A stretch of 13,888 bases of DNA from NCBI GenBank assembly GCA_045657945.1, contig JAZOUB010000055.1, positions 1-13,888 on the forward strand, written 5' to 3'. Within the stretch, counting starts at the first letter, position 1. Every line of letters begins with the position of its first letter. Below, piece by piece: positions 1 through 6,222 of the stretch. The DNA comes from HGM04593 sp045657945. Its GTDB lineage: Bacteria; Bacteroidota; Bacteroidia; Bacteroidales; Bacteroidaceae. The position numbers and the translations under genes were made by a program. The notes under the pieces were generated by a model. It was not told where the DNA came from. It did no database searches and was given only the letters and a program-made list of their open reading frames with translations.

Positions 1-400
1 AACGTCGGAGTGAACCGATGAAGAATGTTTGAATATTGTACCTTGAGGCAAATATTAATGACCACGAGCGGCTTCTTCCCATATAGTTCATCATCCCTTT
101 AAGTGAATAGGAGGGAGGACCGAATGGAGAAGCCGGCAATATATCAAAATGTGAATACCACATAAGAAATCTTCGCCATTCGATTTGAAGACTTTTGCTG
201 TTTATATGTTTTGATAGTGGGTCTTTGTTAGTTGATAATAATTTCATGCTATGGATCTGTGCATAGATGAAACGTTTACTGAAACCAGATAACTCACTTG
301 CTTGGGAAATTGAAAGAACATCACCTGTGATAATCTCTTTCCATTCATTACCCAAGGTATCCCATTCTCTTGGATAATGATTAATAAACTTTGTATTCAT
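1..400 (-). CDS. Hypothetical protein, C-terminus beyond the window
   Basis: An open frame starts at an ATG at 400 and runs without a stop to the left edge, giving at least 133 residues; the C-terminus is outside the window. Residues about 28-55 (containing SISQASELSGFSKRFIYAQ) have the spacing of a helix-turn-helix as in Xis/MerR-type DNA-binding domains, but the rest, with aromatic-rich stretches such as WRRFLMWYSHFD, is not a family I recognise. Codon use is AT-rich like the rest of the accessory region. It lies outside the att-like repeat at 852-873, so it may belong to a second mobile element or to the chromosome beyond the island. A 9-bp inverted repeat sits 55-78 bp upstream of its start. 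That it is a real gene is inferred from the uninterrupted frame and plausible start; the DNA-binding role is only a guess. Confidence 0.55.
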   Translation of the reverse strand, partial: MNTKFINHYPREWDTLGNEWKEIITGDVLSISQASELSGFSKRFIYAQIHSMKLLSTNKDPLSKHINSKSLQIEWRRFLMWYSHFDILPASPFGPPSYSLKGMMNYMGRSRSWSLIFASRYNIQTFFIGSLRR

Positions 401-454
401 TATATATATGAGCCACATTTGAGCGGCACAATAATATATAACTCACCCTATTGA

Positions 455-478
455 CTATTCTCAATCTGATGAGAATAG
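455..478. repeat. Inverted repeat upstream of the left-edge ORF
   Basis: CTATTCTCA (455-463) and TGAGAATAG (470-478) are perfect 9-bp inverted arms around a 6-nt loop. Outside them, CACC and GGTG could extend the pairing with bulges. It lies about 55 bp upstream of the minus-strand start at 400 and could be an operator; no T-run follows that would make it a terminator. Confidence 0.5.
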
Positions 479-596
479 AAGGTGTATTTAATAAGAAAGT
501 TACAAATTGCAACTAAATATTGAATGCGGAAATTTTGAATTTTCTGTCAAATATATGCTACGTAGTAAAATCGCTTTTAGGTGCAAATGTTAAACA

Positions 597-714
597 CTTC
601 ATACATAGCATTTTAATGTAATTCAAAAATTGTCACATGGGTGCCCAAAGGACAAAAAGGGACAAAAAAACTGCGTCCCTCGAGTGTCTGGGGCACAAAC
701 GAGGGACAAAACTG
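597..714. repeat. Left cluster of GGACAAAA-type repeats (possible integrase arm sites)
   Basis: The cluster contains ATACATAGCAT (601-611), AAGGACAAAAA (648-658), GGGACAAAAAAACTGC (659-674) and GAGGGACAAAACTG (701-714). GTCCCTCG (675-682) and CGAGGGAC (700-707) form an 8-bp inverted repeat. The order ATACATAGCAT, AAGGACAAAA, GGGA..ACTGC recurs at 911-977 on the other side of the att-like core at 852-873. Tyrosine recombinases bind short repeated arm-type sites flanking the core, so this is a candidate for such sites; no integrase is in the window to support it directly. Confidence 0.4.
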
Positions 715-851
715 AATTTTAGCACTTTACTTATTCTAATTGCAAAACTATCCTATTTAATTGCTATTCAATGCATTAGGAGGTGATTTATGATTAAAAT
801 TATTAATTTGTATTAAATTTGCTAATGTATTGACTATCAGTATATTAACTA

Positions 852-873
852 ATTACCATTTCCCGACGCAGAG
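852..873. repeat. Distal att-like copy of the mnmE 3' end
   Basis: The 22 bases here match 6223-6244 at 19 positions in direct orientation; the core CATTTCCCGAYGCAGA (857-872) matches 6228-6243 at 15 of 16. The matching bases at 6227-6244 encode the conserved Phe-Cys-Ile-Gly-Lys-stop end of MnmE. At this copy the stop codon position reads TGG and no MnmE reading frame continues past it, so it is an isolated end fragment, as expected for the second att site of an island integrated at the 3' end of mnmE. Confidence 0.6.
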
Positions 874-906
874 TTTTTTTAGCGCCTATTTAGAACCTTG
901 TAAAGA

Positions 907-977
907 CCTGATACATAGCATATTGTAAGGTTTTACCGAAGGACAAAAGTTAGTTCGGGGGACAGATAGGGGACTGC
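907..977. repeat. Right cluster of GGACAAAA-type repeats
   Basis: This carries ATACATAGCAT (911-921), AAGGACAAAA (939-948) and, at 957-977, two GGGGAC words ending in ACTGC. It is a degenerate, same-orientation counterpart of 597-674. Together the clusters flank the att-like core at 852-873 at distances of about 180 and 35 bp. Their symmetry suggests arm-type recombinase sites on both sides, which would mean element DNA on both sides of the core. Confidence 0.4.
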
Positions 978-1015
978 ATTTTTGCAAAGAAACACATAAA
1001 ATCTGCAAAAACGCA
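975..1015. repeat. Imperfect inverted repeat
   Basis: TGCATTTTTGCA (975-986) and TGCAAAAACGCA (1004-1015) are inverted with 11 of 12 positions pairing around a 17-nt spacer. A T-run follows from 1017. It directly adjoins the right repeat cluster. It may be part of a recombination control region or, on the plus strand, a weak terminator. Confidence 0.4.
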
Positions 1016-1113
1016 CTTTTTTTAGATTTTTTAGCATGTTTGCATTTCGTTGCATGGTAAAATGGCCTTTAATTTGAGCTGAAATTGCACTTGCGATAGC
1101 TATTAAATTTAGT

Positions 1114-1160
1114 GGTTTAGTTTAGTCCAATGTATATATAGAATAGAAGTAAACTAAACT
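1114..1160. repeat. Quasi-palindrome A, related to 2641-2687
   Basis: Its blocks are GGTTTAGTTTAGT (1114-1126), TGTATATATA (1131-1140) and TAAACTAAAC (1150-1159). GTTTAGTTT (1115-1123) is the exact inverse of AAACTAAAC (1151-1159). The same three blocks, nearly identical and in the same order, recur at 2641-2687, so the two copies flank the HEPN gene. It could be a protein-binding site, or the end of a small nested insertion. Confidence 0.6.
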
Positions 1161-1438
1161 GCTTTTATCGGAACATTCGCCCTATCTGTTAAGGCCATGG
1201 CTTTTCAATGCTCTAACTTATGCTTTGCTCCTCTCATTTGTATTTGTTATATGTTTCTTTGTATCCATCTACTTTTTAGTAGGAGTTCCCGTGAAGTGCC
1301 AAATCATACGCTTTTTGCTTATCAAAAGAAGAGAAATCTCTGTCCTTTTCTTTTGTCCAGCAAAGATTATATTCGGGGGGAAACGTGATTTTTATAGCCA
1401 AAATGGTAGGAAAAATGGATTACTCCCAGTTAATATAA

Positions 1439-2314
1439 TTACAATGTCACATCAAATGGCGAACCTATCTCCTCTACTGATGTGGCAGTGGGAGGTAGTT
1501 GACATTCTATGTTATAAATAAAATCGTTGACTAGAGCACATAGTTGTTCAACATTTTCTTTTGTAATTACATGTTCTTTACCATCTTTGTCCTTACCATT
1601 ACGGTGAACAATATCATGACGAATAAGCACCGCTTTATACAAATCTTTTATTACTCCAATATCAACACCCATGGAATCCATAAATATTTGCTTTATTTTC
1701 GGAAGATTATGATACATCAACTCACGTAATTCTCCTTTAACAATATCCTTAAGATGATCCATTCGATTGAAAATGTCATCAGTTGTAAAGGTCTGATTCC
1801 TGAACGGCCTATACGTTTCGGTGAATTTACGCAAATATCCGTCATTCTCTGTAACGTATTTTATCAATGTGTCAGAAAGGTATGCTTCCATACTGGTAAT
1901 GAGATTTGCATATAGAAGTTTGTAAAGATAGAATTTCATATCTTCGTCTAAGCTGTCTATTTTTTCCATTACTTTGATTACATCTGCATGGGTCGCTTCG
2001 AATAATTCTTTATCGTACCATACATCATCTTCTTCTGGATACTCTACATCTATATCCAGAAGTTCTTCGTTGTCTAAATCTACTTCTAAAGTCCCACCGT
2101 AGAAACCATTATATAATTCTACATTGATGCAATGGTCGCAGTTAGAGCAATAGTCTTCATACCATTCAGATTCTATACTATCATGATGAGTCTCTGCAAC
2201 ATAGTTAGGTGTTGGTACTGAGAATGCATCTGATTCATTCTCTGTTCCGCACATTGGGCAACGCCACTTTATGGTGATATATTCAGCCAATGGATTGTAT
2301 TCAAATTCTGCCAT
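1439..2314 (-). CDS. Zinc-ribbon plus HEPN-domain protein, putative RNase effector
   Basis: The protein has 291 residues. The N-terminus carries a compact zinc ribbon: Cys19-x2-Cys22 and Cys56-x2-Cys59-x2-Cys62. An acidic linker (about 75-105) follows. The helical C-terminal part (about 110-280) ends in Arg232-x4-His237 within RHDIVHRNG, the R-x4-6-H signature of HEPN domains, closest in flavour to the RiboL-PSP/MAE-type HEPN group found in many toxin and anti-phage proteins. In those families the Arg and His are the ribonuclease active site. The gene is monocistronic and minus-strand, with a TATATTTG box about 195 bp upstream. It is bracketed by two related palindromes and lies next to an AbiE locus, which favours a defence role. 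No partner antitoxin is adjacent. The HEPN assignment rests on the motif and helical context; RNase activity and defence are inference. Confidence 0.65.
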   Translation of the reverse strand: MAEFEYNPLAEYITIKWRCPMCGTENESDAFSVPTPNYVAETHHDSIESEWYEDYCSNCDHCINVELYNGFYGGTLEVDLDNEELLDIDVEYPEEDDVWYDKELFEATHADVIKVMEKIDSLDEDMKFYLYKLLYANLITSMEAYLSDTLIKYVTENDGYLRKFTETYRPFRNQTFTTDDIFNRMDHLKDIVKGELRELMYHNLPKIKQIFMDSMGVDIGVIKDLYKAVLIRHDIVHRNGKDKDGKEHVITKENVEQLCALVNDFIYNIECQLPPTATSVEEIGSPFDVTL

Positions 2315-2508
2315 GTTAAAATTTAAATATTTGGGTAAACTCGTTTAAAAATTATTATATTCGTTCTCTATGCAAGTGATATAAAATAGCATAACTTATT
2401 ATTACATAGTATATTGCATTTTTATCCATTAATTTCACCAAAACTCATTTTTTTCTCTTTTTCTTTATTTTTTTTTGCGTTTTGTGCTTTTTTAACACTA
2501 ACACACTG

Positions 2509-2516
2509 CAAATATA
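2509..2516 (-). promoter_or_regulatory. Putative -7 box for the HEPN gene
   Basis: On the minus strand this reads TATATTTG, a full match to the Bacteroidota -7 consensus TAnnTTTG. Transcription would start near 2505, giving a leader of about 190 nt before the ATG at 2314. No clear -33 TTTG is present at the usual spacing, so this is moderate evidence. No better box lies closer to the gene. The leader includes a long pyrimidine-rich tract (plus-strand T/C, about 2449-2492). Confidence 0.4.
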
Positions 2517-2640
2517 CCGTTGTTTAATTGAAAAATCGTCTCTACAAAAGAAAAAAGACTAATACAGATATTTGTCATTGCAGCAGATTTATAACCGATG
2601 TCTGTCACTCTGAAGTGTTTTGATCTCCTGCGAAAATATA

Positions 2641-2687
2641 GGTTAAGTTTAGTTCTTGTATATATACTCAAGGAATTAAACTAAACC
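2641..2687. repeat. Quasi-palindrome B, related to 1114-1160
   Basis: GGTTAAGTTTAGTT (2641-2654) and AATTAAACTAAACC (2674-2687) pair at 12 of 14 positions. Inside are CTTG (2655-2658), the alternating TATATATA core (2659-2666) and CAAG (2669-2672), so nearly all 47 bases are symmetric. It lies between the divergent HEPN and AbiE genes, about 170 bp upstream of abiEi. AbiEi proteins are known to repress by binding inverted repeats in their own promoter, so it could be an operator, but the distance is large. The second copy at 1114-1160 argues for a site connected with the HEPN unit. Confidence 0.65.
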
Positions 2688-2844
2688 ATATTTGATTACC
2701 CCATAATGCTTTTTGGTGGCTTTATGTTTACATGTGATTCATTAGGATGCAATCAGATGGATGAAAATTAGGATTCGATCATAAAAACAGTAAATATTTG
2801 AACAGAAAAAGAAGAATAAACTCTTTTATTGTTCAAAATATTAC

Positions 2845-2852
2845 TATATTTG
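2845..2852 (+). promoter_or_regulatory. Promoter of the AbiE operon, apparently leaderless
   Basis: TATATTTG is a full match to the TAnnTTTG box and ends 4 nt before the ATG at 2857. The expected transcription start coincides with, or falls within a base or two of, the A of the start codon, so the mRNA would have essentially no 5' leader. The -33 element is poor: a TTG at 2829-2831 is only 13 nt upstream. Confidence 0.5.
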
Positions 2853-2856
2853 CATT

Positions 2857-3483
2857 ATGAATAGGCAATTAAAGGAAATAGGAACTATCCCTGTAACGGC
2901 TTCAATCATCGAATCGTTATACCCTGAACTCAAATCAGCAGGAAAGAAGGTTGCTTGGCTTGAGAAGAACGGGTATATTATAAGATTGAAGAGAGGTTTA
3001 TATGTTATCAACCCTGAACATTCAGGTAAGATTCTTTCAAGTGAACTGATTGCAAATCATCTTTATACGCCTTCTTACATCTCAATGTCAACAGCATTGA
3101 GATATTATGGTTTAATTCCTGAGGCTGTGTATACGCATCAGTCTATGACGATAAAGCATTCCCGAAATTTTCGGACTCCTGTAGGAAACTATGATTACAA
3201 GTATATTTCCAGAGAAGCATTTTCTGTGGGAGTAAGGAGTATGCATAAGGGAGAATATGCTTTCTTGATAGCATCGCCTGAAAAGGCTTTGTGCGACCTT
3301 ATAGCAAATTCGTCAAAGGTTAATCTGCGTTTTTTGAAGGATGTTGAGAACTACCTTGAGCATGATATCCGAATGGATATAGATGAATTTTATAAGTTTG
3401 AAGCTACTATTTTTGAAGAGTATATAAAGGTCGGTAAGAAGGCCGATTCTATTGCAACCGTATTAAAGTTTCTGAGACGATGA
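2857..3483 (+). CDS. abiEi: AbiEi-family antitoxin / transcriptional regulator
   Basis: The product is 208 residues, a normal size for AbiEi. Residues about 5-55 form a winged helix-turn-helix (containing KKVAWLEKNGYIIRLKRGLY), typical of AbiEi N-termini. The rest holds the conserved core around YISMSTALRYYGLIPE (about 74-89) and SPEKALCDLI (about 140-149). In AbiE systems (type IV toxin-antitoxin) this protein neutralises AbiEii without stable contact and represses the operon. Its stop overlaps the abiEii start by four bases (ATGA), indicating translational coupling. The start at 2857 is preceded directly by the -7 box, so a longer form is unlikely. Assignment is firm from the fold signature plus partner. 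Confidence 0.88.
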   Translation: MNRQLKEIGTIPVTASIIESLYPELKSAGKKVAWLEKNGYIIRLKRGLYVINPEHSGKILSSELIANHLYTPSYISMSTALRYYGLIPEAVYTHQSMTIKHSRNFRTPVGNYDYKYISREAFSVGVRSMHKGEYAFLIASPEKALCDLIANSSKVNLRFLKDVENYLEHDIRMDIDEFYKFEATIFEEYIKVGKKADSIATVLKFLRR

Positions 3484-4307
3484 AGAATGAAATTTACGAT
3501 AGCATGTTGTCACGCTACGATCTGATGACAGAGCAGAACAGGCGAAACGCTATTTTTGAAGTAAACCAACAGGTGATTCTTGCAGGGTTGTATAGTGGTG
3601 GATTTTTTGAATCCGCTGCATTTTATGGCGGTACTTGTTTGAGAATCTTTCACGGATTGCAACGCTTCAGTGAAGATATGGATTTTTCTCTGCTGGCACA
3701 GGATGATACGTTTGATTTCAGCAAATATTTCCGACCCATTGTTGATGCATTCGCATTGGTGGGTCGCGAGGTTGAAATCAAAAAGAAGGACAAGAAGAAT
3801 TTCGGAAAGGTTGAATCTGCTTTCTTGAAAGATAATACCGATGTATATGATGTAATGTTTCAAACAGAAAAGTCTATAAAAATCAAGATTGAGGTTGATA
3901 CCTGTCCTCCATTGAAATTCAAGACGGAACAGAAACTATTGTTGCAACCGCATTCATTTATGACTCGCTGCTTCACTCTGCCCGACTTGTTTGCCGGCAA
4001 GATGCATGCACTTGTTTACCGTGCGTGGAAGAACAGAGTAAAAGGACGAGATTGGTACGACTTTGAATGGTATGTTCGTCATAATGTGCCCCTTGATTTT
4101 GCACATTTGGCTGAAAGATGTAATCAGTTCAATAATGAGGAGATTACTTCGGAGTTATTCAAAGAAAAACTTAAGGAACGTCTTTCTACTGCAGATATAA
4201 AGCAAGTAAAAGAGGATGTACTTCCTTTTGTGCGCAATCCGAAAGAACTGGACATCTGGTCAAATGATTATTTTGTTCAGTTGGCAGAGATGGTGAGGAT
4301 AGAATAA
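3480..4307 (+). CDS. abiEii: AbiEii-family nucleotidyltransferase toxin
   Basis: The protein has 275 residues, a usual length for the AbiEii/DUF1814 family. The nucleotidyltransferase motif I is intact: Gly50-Gly51-Thr52 followed by Asp66-x-Asp68 in FYGGTCLRIFHG and RFSEDMDFS. Motif II is IKIEVD with Asp140; motif III has Lys174 in FAGKMHA; motif IV is KGRDWYD with Arg190, Asp191 and Asp194. AbiEii/MenA-type enzymes transfer nucleotides, in the studied cases to tRNA 3' ends, and stop growth. All catalytic positions are present, so it looks active. It is coupled to abiEi by an ATGA overlap and followed by a terminator, making a complete two-gene unit. Phage defence is the family's known role; the trigger here is unknown. 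Confidence 0.9.
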   Translation: MKNEIYDSMLSRYDLMTEQNRRNAIFEVNQQVILAGLYSGGFFESAAFYGGTCLRIFHGLQRFSEDMDFSLLAQDDTFDFSKYFRPIVDAFALVGREVEIKKKDKKNFGKVESAFLKDNTDVYDVMFQTEKSIKIKIEVDTCPPLKFKTEQKLLLQPHSFMTRCFTLPDLFAGKMHALVYRAWKNRVKGRDWYDFEWYVRHNVPLDFAHLAERCNQFNNEEITSELFKEKLKERLSTADIKQVKEDVLPFVRNPKELDIWSNDYFVQLAEMVRIE

Positions 4308-4330
4308 CAATATTTTAAGACCGCTTGTGT

Positions 4331-4364
4331 ACTTACTCCCTCGCGTACGAGGGGCTAAGTTTTT
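4331..4364 (+). terminator. Rho-independent terminator of the AbiE operon
   Basis: ACTTA (4331-4335) pairs with TAAGT (4356-4360), and CCCTCG (4338-4343) with CGAGGG (4348-4353), around a CGTA tetraloop and a 2x2 internal loop. TTTT follows directly at 4361-4364. It begins 24 bp after the abiEii stop. The gene at 4427 is convergent, so this separates the two units. Confidence 0.75.
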
Positions 4365-4426
4365 ACCTAGTTAATTCTGTAGAATAAGCCTTATTGATAG
4401 ATACTAGACGCTTTCAGTTTTAAATA

Positions 4427-4720
4427 TTATTTACGCCATAAATTCTTGATTTGCCAATATGAATATTGAGGATCTGAATGAGAGAAACCATACGATGACC
4501 TTGATTTATCAATCATGATAATATCTGGATTAAGTAATTTGTCTATATGTTCTTCTGTCAATAATTCATCAGAATAATTCACAAATGGATCAATAAAGTC
4601 GGCCTTTCTCTCCATCCATTCTATCTCGGATTTCATATTCGGTTCTTCGGATAAGCCCTTTTCTTGCATACACAGTTGATATTCTTTTATATATTCTCTA
4701 ATAGTATTAGATAACTTCAA
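4427..4720 (-). pseudogene. C-terminal fragment of the frameshifted coiled-coil protein
   Basis: The open frame gives 97 residues but begins only with TTG; no ATG or GTG lies between this point and the in-frame stop upstream, near 4740. Residues such as IREYIKEYQLC and EIEWMERKADFIDPF resemble the C-terminal end that normally continues the GYW-domain coiled-coil protein encoded just upstream. Removing one T from the minus-strand run of six T at 4733-4738 joins the two frames as ...IQKLIFNAERLKLSNTIREY... without a stop. I infer that it is the tail of a single protein of about 440 residues, split by a one-base insertion. The alternatives are a separate small protein started from TTG, or a real slippage site. 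Confidence 0.55.
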
Positions 4721-4730
4721 TCTTTCTGCA

Positions 4731-5744
4731 TTAAAAAATTAATTTTTGAATTCTTCCTAGTTCTTCATCTTGCAATGCTTTTAAGCGTTTTCTTTCCTCT
4801 GCTTCAAGACGCATTCTCTCTTCTTCTTGCTTTTTGTGTTTTTCTTCCAATATTCTTCGTCTTTCCCGTTCATCTCTAAGATCGGCAATTTCTTCGAGTA
4901 CCTCTATGATGTGTTCAATCTTATCTTCTAGTTTTGTGCATTTTGTATCCTGTGCTGCACATCTATCATATGATGAGCCGTAGTGACGTTCATATTCATC
5001 GCATTCAAATTTAAGTATACCGCTACCAATCAACTCATGTCTATTTCTTGTTCCATCATCATTGGTGGCTTGTTTGTTAACTTCCCTCAAGAATGTTTGA
5101 ATCTTATGACCACGAATCACTATATAGGTTGTACATTCAGGATAATACCGATTATTGTCTTTTACAATATGTAGCTCGTATCCTTTAGATTGTGCGGCTT
5201 TAATAATCGTAGCATATATTCGGATTGCGCGGTCCTCCTGCTCTTGAGAAACGCGCATAGAAAGCCATTTGTCAGCTTTGCATTTAAATGGATTTTTAGC
5301 ATTCCAAGGATTTGTATTACGGAAATTCTGTTCACGTAGTTTGGCTATTGTATCAAAAATCAGCGGATCTTTTGCATACAAGACATCAGGAACTTTATAT
5401 AGTGGATTAATGTTTTGATCATTTGATGGTAATTCTTTGGCCTGATACTTTCCTTCTGCATCTTTTTGACTTCCGACTCTCATTGGTAGCTTAGGTGCTT
5501 TCTCCTTTGTAATGTAATCATCTGTATTAATTATTCCCGAGTCGTTGTTGTTTGAGGGAAGTACTGTTTTCTCCACCTGCTTCCCTAACTTCAAAGAAGT
5601 CCAATATCCACTTGATGGCCGTGGAATTTCGAATTTCTCGCAAATCTTCTTTAATTCCTTTTGTTTCAAACCAAGTGATTTCTCTGTGTGACCGACCCCG
5701 TTTGTCCACATCATATCGTATATCTGTTTTCTTGTAAGTTTCAT
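4731..5744 (-). CDS. GYW-type N-terminal domain / coiled-coil protein of unknown function (5' part)
   Basis: The frame gives 337 residues. Residues 1-55 form a small HTH-like domain ending in IPRPSSGYWTSLKLGK (40-55), a motif I recognise from accessory-region proteins in many bacteria with the pattern Ile-Pro-x-Pro-x-x-Gly-Tyr-Trp and a Gly-Lys end. Residues about 165-250 are a predicted mixed alpha/beta region containing IRIYATIIKAAQSKGYEL and YIVIRGHKIQTFLRE. From about 270 there is a charged coiled coil (RERRRILEEKHKKQEEER). The stop comes just after IQKLIF, in the T6 run, and the expected tail continues in another frame at 4427-4720. The gene starts 7 nt after the HTH gene's stop, so the two form an operon. 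No biochemical function is known to me; linkage with AbiE and HEPN suggests defence or element maintenance. Confidence 0.7.
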   Translation of the reverse strand: MKLTRKQIYDMMWTNGVGHTEKSLGLKQKELKKICEKFEIPRPSSGYWTSLKLGKQVEKTVLPSNNNDSGIINTDDYITKEKAPKLPMRVGSQKDAEGKYQAKELPSNDQNINPLYKVPDVLYAKDPLIFDTIAKLREQNFRNTNPWNAKNPFKCKADKWLSMRVSQEQEDRAIRIYATIIKAAQSKGYELHIVKDNNRYYPECTTYIVIRGHKIQTFLREVNKQATNDDGTRNRHELIGSGILKFECDEYERHYGSSYDRCAAQDTKCTKLEDKIEHIIEVLEEIADLRDERERRRILEEKHKKQEEERMRLEAEERKRLKALQDEELGRIQKLIF

Positions 5745-5751
5745 AATTATA

Positions 5752-6084
5752 TTATTTTCTGTAAAGAGAAGAATAAGTGACTGTTTTAACCTTTGAATCT
5801 TCGATCCACTTGATTAATTCATCCTCGAAAAAGTAAACATTATGTTCTCTTTTATAGTGAGGAATTTCACGATTATCTACAAGTCGCCGTACTGTGCCGA
5901 CCTTCATTTTTAGCAATTCTGCAGCTTGCTCAATAAGCATCGGGCGATGTTTGTTTACACCAAGGCCAAGTTGTTTCTCCATTTTATCTAAGGTAGCACG
6001 CATTTCTGCAATCTCCTCTATCAGATAGTTCACTGCTTTTGGGACCGCATTCATTGTGAGTTCCTCTCTGCCTTTTTCATTCAT
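5752..6084 (-). CDS. Excisionase-like helix-turn-helix protein
   Basis: From the ATG at 6084 the product is 110 residues. It has a short amphipathic coiled coil (about 18-40: YLIEEIAEMRATLDKMEKQL) and then a MerR/excisionase-type HTH (about 50-95) with IEQAAELLKMKVGTVRRLVD, a basic wing (IPHYKREHNVYF) and the closing FEDELIKWI helix. This layout is typical of Bacteroidota mobile-element HTH_17 proteins, some of which act as excision factors. An ATG at 6054, preceded by an AGAGAGG sequence, is an alternative start (100 residues). The frame stays open upstream to 6363, but that part overlaps mnmE and is not credible. The gene lies between the mnmE attachment repeat and the coiled-coil gene; a role in excision of the island, or as cassette regulator, is inferred from position. 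Confidence 0.75.
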   Translation of the reverse strand: MNEKGREELTMNAVPKAVNYLIEEIAEMRATLDKMEKQLGLGVNKHRPMLIEQAAELLKMKVGTVRRLVDNREIPHYKREHNVYFFEDELIKWIEDSKVKTVTYSSLYRK

Positions 6085-6152
6085 TTTGTACTGATTTTTA
6101 ATATTAATAGTGTTTTTAAGATTATTTGATAATGAGCTCAGATTCGTGACCC

Positions 6153-6190
6153 TAACAAATATAGCACTCGGGAGAGTGCTATATTTGTTA
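6153..6190. repeat. Perfect 17-bp palindrome with embedded -7 boxes
   Basis: TAACAAATATAGCACTC (6153-6169) is the exact reverse complement of GAGTGCTATATTTGTTA (6174-6190), with a GGGA spacer. Each arm contains TATATTTG, reading outward on both strands. The minus-strand box (6163-6156) could serve the HTH gene, with a start near 6152 and a leader of about 68 nt, though a -33 element is missing. A smaller inverted repeat, AACAGA/TCTGTT (6190-6203), abuts it. It starts 36 bp past the mnmE stop, inside the island boundary. It could be an operator of the HTH protein, an accessory recombination site, or an mRNA-end hairpin; no T-run follows on the minus strand. Confidence 0.7.
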
Positions 6191-6222
6191 ACAGAAATCT
6201 GTTTTGTTGTTAGATAATCAGG

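Larger units (their letters stand above)
401..1438. other. Repeat-rich stretch of about 1 kb without a convincing gene
   Basis: This AT-rich stretch has only short open frames, the largest being plus-strand frames near 1197-1521 that run into the 3' end of the HEPN gene and show no family features. It holds a 9-bp inverted repeat (455-478), two clusters of GGGACAAAA-like words (about 597-714 and 907-977), a copy of the mnmE 3' end (852-873), an inverted repeat (975-1015) and a quasi-palindrome (1114-1160). This density of short repeats around a putative att core resembles a recombination junction or control region rather than coding DNA; that reading is inference. Confidence 0.5.

Noticed and set aside
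1323..1355. Hairpin CAAAAGAA / TTCTTTTG as terminator of the HEPN gene
   Set aside because: On the minus strand no T-run follows the hairpin, and the stem is AT-rich and weak.
1197..1521. Plus-strand open frames of 63 and 98 codons, one with a hydrophobic start
   Set aside because: They overlap the 3' end of the HEPN gene, have no promoter or family features, and their hydrophobicity is explained by T-rich DNA.
4308..4426. Terminator hairpin considered as an att or integron-type stem
   Set aside because: The tail TTTT and position right after abiEii fit a simple terminator; no second copy is seen.
20..5105. Shared 14-nt word AAGAATGTTTGAAT at 20-33 and near 5092-5105, with a nearby ATGACCACGA word in both
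   Set aside because: Both lie in coding sequence encoding Ile-Gln-Thr-Phe, spacing of the second word differs (about 24 against 4 nt), and the proteins are not otherwise alike; probably chance.
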